Shown: positions 49,601 to 61,600 of the stretch, in pieces | Layout of the letters: each line of letters begins with the position of its first letter | Numbering within the stretch: position 1 is the stretch's first letter | Notes under the pieces: model-generated | The model's input: the letters and a program-made list of their open reading frames with translations, nothing else | Database searches by the model: none | Told to the model about the DNA's origin: nothing | Position numbers and translations under genes: made by a program | Source of the DNA: Phalacrocorax aristotelis | Lineage: Eukaryota > Chordata > Aves > Suliformes > Phalacrocoracidae | Assembly: GCF_949628215.1 (NCBI RefSeq) | Contig: NC_134281.1 | Coordinates: 14,952,501-15,016,500 of the forward strand | Length of the DNA stretch: 64,000 nt | Direction of reading: 5' to 3'

Positions 49601-52600
49601 CTGATTAAAATTCATTTACTGAAAGATGGGTGTCAGTTAATAAAATTTTTCAATGCAAACCATCTTATCTGGAGTTCCTTTGAGAAAAGTTACGTGAGAA
49701 GAGCATATAGAAGAAAACTACGAGGTGGTGACCATATGAGCACTAAACCTGATTGATAATTTTCATTTGAGTCCTTTCTCTTTCAAGTAATTAACTATAT
49801 TTTATTTTATGCTTTGACTAAGTTTAGAGGTGGAAGTAAAAAGGAATTTGTGGATTATTTCAAAAGGAAATAATAAAAGTCTAGTATGATTGCTTTCCTT
49901 CTGGGTGTGCATATACCCTGATGTGCACAGGTATATTTGTAAATAGAGAAATGAGTTCTGAAGCTTTTTATTCATGATTTTACAGAACATGGGTAAACAT
50001 TGAATTTGGTGTATCTCATGCCTTGGAAGATCTTGGCTGGAGTAATGAAGGTCATCATATTAGACAGAGATTAAATAGGGTTCAGACAATACTTGCTGTG
50101 TTTGTTTGATTAGTTTCTGTCTAACCATGGTAAAATTATTACATAAACTTGACTATTTACTTAAAAATCAAGACAGAAGTTAACATATCCTGTCACTAAA
50201 ATCAGAGCAGATGATTGTTTTACCTGATTTACCCTGTTTCTGCAGGATTATAATTCACTGTCTTGAACGTCACCTTGTGGAAAGCCCAGTGTACTGCCAC
50301 TGTAAAGGTGACCTTTGCTCATCCTTAAATGTTTTATATATTAATTTTGTAAGTTTTTTTCCCTAAGCCTCAGTAGATTATAATTTAGGTTTCAAATTGT
50401 TCTTGTGAAATTTATATCAGCACTTATTACCAGCTACCCTGATTGTACTATTATAATAACTTAACCTCACACCTTATTACTAATCAAAACAGCTCAAGCA
50501 AATAATCCAAAAATTATCATGTCGAAAACTGCGGGACTGTTTTCTTTTATAGTCAAGCCTTAGCTTCTGTGTACCAACTGTGCATCAAGTAAGTTAGGTG
50601 TATGGAATTTTTTTTCTGTTTTGCATTCCTGTGAAGCTGAAAAACAAGCTTTAATAGGGTCAAGATTTATTACTTAACTTGGGCAGTTTGGAAAAGTTTT
50701 ATTATCTGAGGTGTAGACTAAATAAATAACTAATTAAATCTATATGTAAAAAGAAAGCACTCCCCTTTTAAAGAGAGGAAAAGTTTAAACTATGGATTTG
50801 TTGTAAAACTAAGTGGTTACTGTGATTATCACAAAGATATTAATTGAAATCTGCATCTCATTATTCTGAGTGTGCATTATGTGTATATATACACATTATA
50901 AATGAAAGTCCTTAGAGTACTTTGCTGTCTGAAATTATTTCATAGACAGCTGGAGAAAAGGAAATTCTGTTATCCCGTTTTACAAATGAGAGGCTAAGGC
51001 ACAAAAGGTATTAAATGACTTTCTCAGAGTTGTCAGTATAGAGTATGGATAAAGCAGGAAATGAATTTGTGTTTCCCAAGTCTTTCAGAGAAATCACAAG
51101 ATGGTTATTCTGTTCAAAATACAATGCAAAAGGTGTTTGTGTGTTTTCTGTTTGTTTTTTAATGGTCAGTGCTTCATGTCTAAGGGGTCTGACAGAGAAT
51201 TAGGTGAGAAGGAAAGTGAGATTGATAATCTTTTCTCAGTTTTAAGGCTTTAGGATTGTCATCGTCCTCCTTTTGTGTATGTGCAACACCACAGGAACGC
51301 GCTGGTGTATGGCTGGATGTTATAAAATATGCTGTGGTCGTAATCAGTTACAGCTTCTTGCATGCTGGGACCTAGCCTAGCTTGACCTTTTAGGTGTTAC
51401 TGCAATAGAAACGCTATGTAAGAAAATACGGCTTTGCTGAATTTTTTTTTGTCCACTTGAACAGCTTGTGTATTTGATATAGTATTCTAAACTGATTTTT
51501 CTATTTCCGGCATTTTTAGTCAGGTAGGTGAAATTACAGTTTAGGATACGCTGTTTTCAGGTTCCCCTCACTTGTAAGGACTTAGTGTGGAATGAGTCTG
51601 GATCGTATTGGTGCTGCTTGAGTGGAAAGCAGAGGAATTTCTTTAGAGCAGCACAGCAATGGTATTTTTCCTGAGGCTAAATGCACTTTGTACCATTCCT
51701 GCATCTTGTCAGAGTAGGCCATGAGAGAGTAGACCCATATGCCAAGCTTGCACTTGTACATCAGGCATTTGATTTTAGGATTCCTGTTATTTTTACCAAG
51801 GTGTGATTTCCTGTTATTATTAGTGAGTATGGAAATTTATCATTTAAAAGAAGGCTGCTTTGACTGAAAAATTAAATTTTATCAGGATGTAGATTTTCTT
51901 TGCCATAATTTTTTTTAATTGGATAATCTAATTTTAACCAGTAATTTTAACCAGTAATACAAGAAGTGTTCCAAGGTTCTAGGAACTGGGTAAGAGCAAT
52001 CCTTCACAAAAAAAGATTTAGAAAGAAAATATTGCAAGAGCTTAAATAGTCATTAAGCAAATAGCACCAATGAAGTAATTTAAAGCCCAAGCAGGCTGTG
52101 ATACAGGTTGTGTCAGTGTTTTAGCAGGTATCACATTTCAAGACAAGTAGCGTATTAATTAGTATGAAAATGGCAGTTACGAACTAGCCATGTACTGTAC
52201 GGATAGAATGTGTAACCTTTGCTTTGGCCGACTTTCAAGAGCACTTAACGTGAAGTACATAGGAAAAATGCATCTCTCAAACGGTTTTACTTATTCAAGT
52301 GTATTATAAAGTGTGATATCCATAGGGTACAACTTTTATTAGTGGAAACTGAATGCAGTCAGACTGGACTTGCAATACTATTTCAAACACTAAATATCTA
52401 TTTAAAAATTGTATTTATGTTCCCTTTTATTAGTAGTTAAAAACCTCATGGGACTGAAGAGAGGTGAGCACATAGGAATATTTGAATATGTTCTGTCTTC
52501 TCTTCATCTATTTTTTTCATTGTGAAAAGCCTCAACAATCTTGATGGCAGAAACTATTCTGTGTAAAGAGATGGTTGAATAGCACAGTTAAGGACAAAAT

Positions 52601-55600
52601 ACATGGATTTCCAGTGTGAAAATCAAAACTCTAGGAGGAGAGAGTCAGCCTTGATGATAAGGTGAATTCTGAGGTAAACATAACCAAGACTGGCGATTCT
52701 TAGAAACACTTTCAAGAATGCCTCCTCAGAAAGCTGTATTTTGGGTGGTTTTACTGTGTTGTGTTGCTCATCATTTGCCAGAACTTTTCCTACCTAAACG
52801 GCAATAAGCAGGGAAGCTCCAGTTTGCTTGCAGAGAAGGGCCGATATAGTTGGAATATTTGACTACTATTTCTTCCAAGTATCCTTCAGGTGGACCAGAA
52901 GTGTTTGTGCAGCTTTGTGTATATTTCTGACATGTTCCAAATGGAGATTTTTTGGCTGCAAGCATGATGGCTGAACTCCATAGAGGGTAACCAGGAGCGT
53001 ATAAATTCCCTGGCAGCTGAAGCTTTAAATCTGCAGCCACCAAATGTATCTGCCTGTGTCTCTCAAGTTCAACCATGTGGATCATCAGCACAGAGTAAGC
53101 ACTGGACCTCCTAATCCTTGCTGCTGATTGTATTACTGCTTAAGCTGGGGGAGTAATTTTCATCTTCTCTGTGGACCAGGACTAGACAGAGGCTCTAAGA
53201 AGAAATTTATTTGCTAAAAGCACATAGTTCAGCCACAAAAATCTCTGCTTGCTTGCCTCTGGGAGGTGGGAGTAACAATGCGTAGCAGTGAAGGAACCAA
53301 AGCCCATACCTTTAACGCAGTTAGAAGGAAGGGCAGCATAACTGACACTTGTTTCGAACTCTGCAGGAAGCCAGCTTATGCAGCTTGTCCATTAACTTGT
53401 GAAAGGAAGAAAGGGAGGAATACTTGATTGCTTTCTAGGGCTAGATTTTTTGGGAAAGGTAATTTATTAGCATAGTTGATGCACAAGAACTTTCGCTTCT
53501 GACCAAAAAGTATTTTTAGTCATTGTGTTTGATGTAATGGTCCCTCCGTTTTTGCTGGTTTGTTTGTTTTTTTTCCCATCCAGATTAAAAAAGTCTGATA
53601 CAGTCATTACGCCAGTCTGTTCTGAAACTATAGCAATCTGCCGCTCACTTTTGACGAGGGGATTGTATAACATGGCTGTATATGGAATAAATGTGCTTCT
53701 TGGTATGTTGTTGTTGTTCTTATGTCCCTCATGATACTGAACTTAATGCCAAAGGTACCTTTGTCTTGCTGCTGAGTAGATGCCTATCACATTTAAAGTC
53801 CTAGCTTCTCGTTGCCTGAGCCTTTTTACATTATATAGCTCACAAGGATGGTAACTTTGGGAAGAGATGCTTGCATCATCTTAAAGTGGGGTGTTTTGTT
53901 TGGGTATTTTTTTTTTTTACTTCATCTCCTGCAAAAACAAGTTTAATATGAGGTATTAAAAATACTGTTGAGGGAATGGTGAAAGATTCTTTAAAGCAGA
54001 AACGTGGGATTTTGGCAAGCAAATAATTGATTGTTCCTGGAATTGAACCATACTGCTTATGAATTCTCAGTTTTAAAATCTTATGGATGAGTACAGTTGT
54101 GTGTTTCTAAATCCGTATGAATAGGTTTTTATGTCCAAAATAATTGCATTACTTCAAAGGGAGGGATTAAGATGGAACAATCCCAAATCCTATTTACTTT
54201 AAAAGTTTTATGAGTTCTGTGGCACTCTAATCAGTAAAGTAGAGTTATTGCTGAATTACCTTGGCTCCATATCCTCCAGAACCAAAACTTAAGTCTATTT
54301 ATATGTTGGGCCTACAAAACCAGTGTACATTAGTTTTCTTTAGTCATGAGCTCCTGTGAATATTTAATGCTTTCCTTAGTTGTGCCTGTATGTTTCATTT
54401 GGGTAAGTTAGAATTAAAATTAAGTTTCTAAGAATATGCATTTCCTATTTTCTGACTGCAAAGCTGTTACAGACTTTCAGTGACTCTCAAATAATATGGG
54501 AGAAGGATTAGGACTAGGGGTAGACATTGTGTGAATGCAGACAAAACAAAATAGATGTGCTACGTCAAATTTTTCACATTCCAGCCTTTATGTGATGCTC
54601 TGCTTTAAAGGTTTCCTTACAAGCAGCTGTTCTTATCATTTTCAAAAGTTACAAATCAAATAAAGTCACCCTGTACTGCAAATGGAGTATCTCCAGTCTG
54701 CTTGCTCTAAGTTTGTTTGCAATGAAAATCTCCAACAATGCAGTAAATTTCAGATTAGAACTTTTCAGGCAGAACAGTTATGAATAAAGTAGTTAATCCA
54801 CTTTTGATGATAGTTCCCCTCAGAACTGTTAGGGGTTTTTTTGTGTGCACTTTGGCATTAGATGGAAAATGAGCAAAAAAACCCCACCCTGAAATAGTAA
54901 TAATTGTGAATTGTGTTCTGACTGAAGCTTAAAATTGAACCTATGAAGTCAGTCTTAGTTACTTTTACAGATTTTCTGTTTATTTGGATGAAACCTGGGA
55001 TCAAAGAGCTTGTGATAGGAGTTTCCAATTTGAAGGGTAGGAATCTGGCAACAGCAGGTTAGTATTGAACCATTTATGATTCTGGAAATCAGCTCCTTTA
55101 GTTGTTCTCCAAGTGCCACTGCATATAGAATCATAGAATCGTTAAGGTTGGAAAAGACCCTTAAGATCATCGAGTCCAACCGCTAACCTGTCACTGCCAA
55201 GTCCACCACTAAACTATATCCTCAAGCACCACGTCTACCCTTCTTTTAAATACCTCCAGGGATGGAGACTCCACCACCTCCCTGGGCAGCCTGTTCCAAT
55301 GCCTGACAACCCTTTTGGTGAAGAAGTTTTTTCTTATGTCCAACCTAAACTTCCCCTGGTGCAGCTTGAGGCTGTTTCCTCTCGTCCTATCGCTTGTTAC
55401 TAGGGAGAAGAGTCTGACCACTGCCTTGCTACAGCCTCCTTTCAGATGGTTGTACAGAGCGATAAGGTCTCCCCTCAGCCTCCTCCAGACTAAACAACCC
55501 CAGCTCCCTCAGCCGCTCCTCATAAGACTTGTTCTCTAGACCCTTCACCAGCTTCGTTGCCCTTCCTTGGACATGCTCCAGCACCTCCATGCCATTCTTG

Positions 55601-58600
55601 TACTGAGGGGCCCAAAACTGAACACAGTACTTGAGGTGCGGCCTCACCAGTGCCAAGTACAGGGGCACAATCACCTCCCTGCTCCTGCTGACCACACTAT
55701 TCCTGATACAAGCCAGGATGCTGTTGGCCTTTTTGGCCACCTGAGCACACTGCCCGCTCATGTTCAGGCGGCTGTCAACCAGCACCCCCAGGTCCTTTTC
55801 CTCCAGGCAGCTCTCCAGCCACTCCTCCCCAGGCCTATAGCGTTGCACGGGGTTGTTGTGACCGAAGTGCAGGACCTGGCACTTGGCCTTGTTGAATCTC
55901 ATACAATTGGGCTCAGCCCAACGATCCAGCCTGTCCAGGTCCCTCTGAAGGGGTTTCCTGCCCTGCAGCAAATCGACACTTCCACCCAGCTTGGTGTCAC
56001 CTGCAAACTTGTGTGTGCTTGATCCCCTCATCCAGATCATCAATGAAGATATTGAACAGGACTGGTCCCAACACTGAGCCCTGGGGAACACCACTCGTGA
56101 CTGGCTGCCTTTAAAGGAAAAAACTTTATTTTTGGATCTGGCTGGCTTGGAAGTACTTGCTGATTTAGGAAAAGCAGCAAACCTTCATGTGCATAAAATC
56201 TTGGAAGATACAATTTGTATCTCTGAAGTATTGTTGTTGTTTGCCTTCCTTTTTTCCCTGATACCCTCTTCTCCGAAAGCTGTATAATTTCTTACTGTGG
56301 TAAGCAAAATGAATTAACATATCTATATGAATTTTAAATAAATAAATGTAAAATATATCTGTTGTTCTCATGTTTCAGTCACCTCTTGAAATAATTTCTT
56401 GATTGTCTTCTGTCTTTGAACGCCTCTGGGAGAGGACTGTCCCCCTCAGCTTATGCATCTGCATGTTTGCACATTAAGTGGACAGTCAATTAAATGAATG
56501 AAAATATTGTTTAATTGTTTTCTAGATATGTTAGTTTAGAACTGCTTGGGCATAAGCTAAAATTTAGTGCGTATGCAATTGTTCCTCTTAAGTGTGAGGG
56601 ACCATGTAGGCTTGTTGAGATTGTTGATAACTTTCCACCATAAGAAGAAATATATTTTTTAATTTGAGTAGAATAATTAGCTAGCTTGTTCATTTTGTGG
56701 TATTCTGTGTTGTATGTTAAGCAGCACGCATTCATAACAGGCTTCATTAATTCTTCCTCCTCTATTATTTCAGATATGAGTTATTCTATTTATTTGTTGC
56801 TTATAGCACAAGTCAGTGTTTCTCAATCTAATTTGTCTTGGGTCGCTCTAAAAACAACTTTACCATTTGCACCTCCCTCCCTTCACAGTCACCATTTGTG
56901 CACCTGTCTTGGCATTGCTTTTTCTCCCCCTTCCCTTCTCAAACACCTCGTCTTTTCTCCCAGCTCTCCTGCCAGGGGTCATGTCCCACAGTTAAGAAAA
57001 CACTAGTTTAACTACAGACTTCTGGCTTTTGTCCAAATATCCTTAGATTAGCAGATTTCAGTAATGTTTGTGGGAAATATGCATTGTTTGAAAATATTTA
57101 TTCTATTGATTTTTGGGGAGCTTTTGGGGTATGGGTTTTTTTTGTTTGGTGGTGTTTTTTTTTTTTAGAAAGCTGTTAATTTACCAAACATTATTCACAT
57201 AAGAAAATTGGAAAAAATTAAGTGACAGGGCAAAAAAAATTAAGTGACAGGGCAAACTATAGAAAACTTCTTAGGCAGACTTGCAGATTGCATAAGAGAA
57301 ATAAGAGCTGGTACCCTTTTTCTGCCATGCTTTGCTGCATTGAAGTCCTGGGTTTGACTCAGAAATTTAAGATTTTCACAGTAGGCGGCAAACAGTATAG
57401 ATTAAACTCGCTTTTATTGTTAAATTGTGGCTTTAAGAACTGTCTGTTCCTTAAAGTAAACCAGTTGACATAATGTTCAGTGAACAGCTGTGTGGAGCCA
57501 TGTTGCATACTGAAGAGTCATGCTGTAAATACTTTTTGTAGTATTTCTTCCTTACAATGATTTCTTACCTCTCTATCAGACCGTCTAATGTGTAAGGGAA
57601 CATTCCACATTGCCTTTTTAAAATAGAAACTACAATAGCCAGGTGTGAGGCATAATGAAAAAGCATTTCTACTGTTTTTTTTATTACTATTTTTAATTTT
57701 TTTAGATAGATAATGAATTACACTGTATCCTTCAATCAGCATGTTTCACCCCAAAAATCGTAAAAGACCCCCATGAGGGACGACCTCATTCTTTGAGAGG
57801 ATTTAAGTCAGCAGCTGTTCAATTCAATATCCTTTCATGATAGGAGGATATTGAGAAAACCAGATCTAGTTGAAATGGCAGAAGAATTTGTTCAGACAAA
57901 ATGTAATTACCTATGTGTTAAGTCAACCATAAAACCATGGATACTGTCGTCATTTTGTGAAAAATGAGATATTTAATGATCACAAAACATCAGGACAATT
58001 CTTATATAAATGGAATATGAGTTCCTTATGTTTGGGGTAGGGAAATAAGTATTACATGTTATTCTTACAAGGAAGTCTGCTCTCCCAGATTCTTAAGTAG
58101 CTTTTCTTGTGTTTTTGTTATACCTGGATTATAACTCATGGTGTCTGTGCCATCTATACAGTCCTGGTTTTGAATTTTTTACTTCTTAGAAGGTTTTGAC
58201 TGTTGGTTAAGTTAGCACATTTTTTTAAAAAAAGGCTAGTCTGGATCCTTCATAATGTTTTTCCAAGTCACAGGGCTTAAACTGGGGTAAAAAGCTGTAT
58301 TCTGGGAGATGGAGAAGGAATATGCTAAGCATTAACATGCCTGACAGTTTTAAACAAAGGGAGGTGTATTGTGCCTGCCTCAGGTCACCAGGCATCTGCT
58401 CCCTGGAAGGCTGAGCTGGGCTGAGAAAGTCAAAGCATTAAGTATGTTCACATGAAACAAGGGTTCTTCCAGTTCAGAGGAAGGGCTTAATTATCTACCA
58501 GAGAACCTAATAGTCTGTCTGAAAGGGACAACTGTGTAAAAGTAATGTGCTAACACCTGGAGATCGACCACTGAATTTTCACGACTAACATGGAAGTAAA

Positions 58601-61600
58601 ATTGGGATCCTTGAACTTGACAGGCTGTTCTTGTCAAGGACATGTTAGAAAAGGACCAGCTAACCAGCTGGTATAACAAGAGGATAATCAGGGTTTGGAT
58701 GGACCATGAAGTTCCTTCATGCTCAAAAATTATGGTTTCTTTCCTCCACCCAATACGTAGTTTATAATGAAGTAAAACCAATGCTTTACCTCCATATCTC
58801 AGGCCAAATTCAAGATGCAATGCTCTGAAGACACATTCAGCTCCTCTGCGGCTGAACTTGGGTGCAGTGGCTCTAAAGATGAAGCAATGAAATGGTAAAT
58901 AACTACCAACAAAGAGCCAACCAAAATCTGGTAATTTCTTGTAAATCATTATGTTGCTTGCATAAGGAGGAACACAAAAGATGTAAACTTATTAAAAGAA
59001 GCTTAAAAAATGTTTTGAAGAATATAGGTCCCTGTTTCAGATATGAAATAGGCACTGAGAAGACTATTGCTCCTTGAATTCACTTCTATTAAAGCTTACT
59101 TCTCCATTGTCACTGAGATTTTTTAAAAAAAGTTATTCCCATAATTGGTGCATGCAATGCAGTAGGATATGTGTGTGTGTGTGCGCGCCTGTATATATAG
59201 GCAAATCTGAACAAAATTTATGGTTGGAATTATCAGTTACACCAAGGATATAGTAATAACAGTACAAACCCATCCACTCAGCATTTAGAATTCATTCTGC
59301 AGTCAGTGGAGTACACAAGTGATATAGAAACATTAGCATGGATTATCTGTTTTGTTCTAGTCTGTTGGAAGTATTCCAAAATGTAGGCATGTAAATAGTA
59401 CAGATAATTAATCTTTTTACTGATGACTGTAGAAATAGAAAATATTTTAACTTGGCTTGAAAGCATCAAGAAAGCTTTAAAATGAAAAGAGCAGATGTCA
59501 GATATAAAGCTTTTAGTTTACTGAGCAATGAGTATGATAAACATTGATTATTCATCTTGATGTTAGAGTTCAAAAACAATTGTCGCTTCAGTTTGCCTCA
59601 TGGGACCATGAAATTAGGACCATGTGTGTATTGATTAACAACATATGAAAGATGAATCATGATTAATGTTTTGGTCTGGTGCACAAGGCTATGCTTGAGG
59701 GGTAGTGATTTCCTACCTCCTTTACCAGATCTCTGTAATTAGTGCTAGCATCTATCTCTGTTTCCTAGTATTGATGATAATGTGGCTGCTTGACAGTGCT
59801 TGTTCACATGCATAAATTGCTTTTACTGAATGAAAAAGTGTTTGCTCAACAGAAGTTGAATGTTGGAGTATATTGCAATATTATTTGTAAAAATCGTTAT
59901 TCATAGGACAATTCTGAAATCACCAATGCCACCGCTGGCAGCAGTCGTCAAATATAAAATATAGATGTTACTTTCAAATATGAAACATTATATGTTCTAG
60001 ATTGAAAGGAAGAGGGAAAAGTTCAACAGTAAAAGTTAAGCAGATATTTTATTTCTTTCCATTGTATTTAATTCTGCCTTTGATGACAGACATTAGTTAA
60101 ATATAACTTTTCTTGGAGGTACAATTAGTTCCTGTGGTTAAAGGTTTCATTTAAGCTTTATTTCTGGGAATGTAATCTTGTTTCCTTTCTGGCCTAGTAA
60201 TGGGTAGAAAGTGTTGTTCTGAGTGCATTTCATTAATAAGTTGTTAAGATAAATGAGGGGTAGATATTAGCAAAATATAAACAAACAAAAATGCAGGTTA
60301 ACTTCATGTAATAGTCTTTGCCTCTTATTAATACGTGTGCTCTTTCATGTTGAAAGATGGATATTTAAATAAAATGAAATTCCTGCACATCCAAATGAGT
60401 TATTCATTCTTCAGGAGATGATGTGTATTAGTGTTATTCAGAACTGTTCTGGTTTAAGATATCTTAGGATCTTAGCCTTAACTATTCAAGCTGTTCATGT
60501 GGATTGAGGAACAGATTCAACATTGATCTCTGTCATTTGAGGTATGTGATGGTAATTGTTTCTGTCTTGCTTGCTCAATATAGATGCAGGATTTGGATCT
60601 TAGCTTATTATGTTTTCTGTGAAGTTCTGTGCTTTGAGCTCACGTAATGTGAGATTTAATGTTGTTGTGGATAATGCCCCCCCGCCCGCTTTTTGACAAA
60701 AAAGATTATTTGTTATTTAATCTGTGCACATTTCAACTTTGATTATCTCTTTAAAGATCAGTGGTCTATAGTTCTACATAAAAGATGTTTTGGCTGTTTT
60801 CTTTCCTATGTATTCCTTCTCAGTCAGTGTGTCTAGAGGTATGTGGACCAAAGGGATTTTGTAGACAAAGCTCCAGGCAATAGAGACTTGCTTTCTAGTA
60901 AAGTTTAGAGTAAATTAAAAGCTGCATGTAAATTCAACAAATGTTAGTGGTTAATTAGCTACGAATGTAGAGCCCTAAGGCCATAACATTAGTTTTTATA
61001 GTTTTAAAGGAAGATGCTCTAAACAAGTTGTCTTAGCTATAAGCCATTTAAATAGCAGTTACTTTATAGCTTAAAAATAAGGGAATGCTTCCTGGAAGAC
61101 TGGATTTTTAAACTCTCAGCAGGAAGTACTTGGAAGATAAATACCAAAATTTAGCATGACGAAACTGTCTGACTAGCTTAAATGTTTAAACTTATAACTA
61201 CTATGACAATTATCTAGTTCAACACCTTAAGGTGACCCTGATTCTCACGCGAATTACTGCAGCCTTTTTGCACCTTTTATACATTTGAGAGCAAATTTGT
61301 ACAACCAGTAAGTCTCATGTGCTGCTTAATTTCAGCAGTGTGGCTTATGCTATATTTACTTTTTGCATCTACTTTATTAATAGGTTGTGGTATTTTGATT
61401 TATACATCTACCGTTACGTATTTTGTGGTGTCACCATAATCCCAGTAGAAGTGCAATTAAAGGTGCTGTGAAAAGCATTGCTACATTATATTTTTTAAAA
61501 TATAGGATATAAAAGATCCTATCTAATGGATTAAAAATATGTGTGCTAATTTTCTGTGGGGTTTGGTGAAATTTGTGTCTCAGAACTTCAACTCTACGAT

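Noticed and set aside
55567-56022. 151-codon plus-strand open frame
   Set aside because: Antisense shadow of the CR1 reverse transcriptase region.
58491-58949. 152-codon minus-strand open frame in IL17RD intron 1
   Set aside because: The longest non-repeat frame outside CpG islands, but about one of this length is expected by chance in six frames of 64 kb. The translation shows no motif I recognise.
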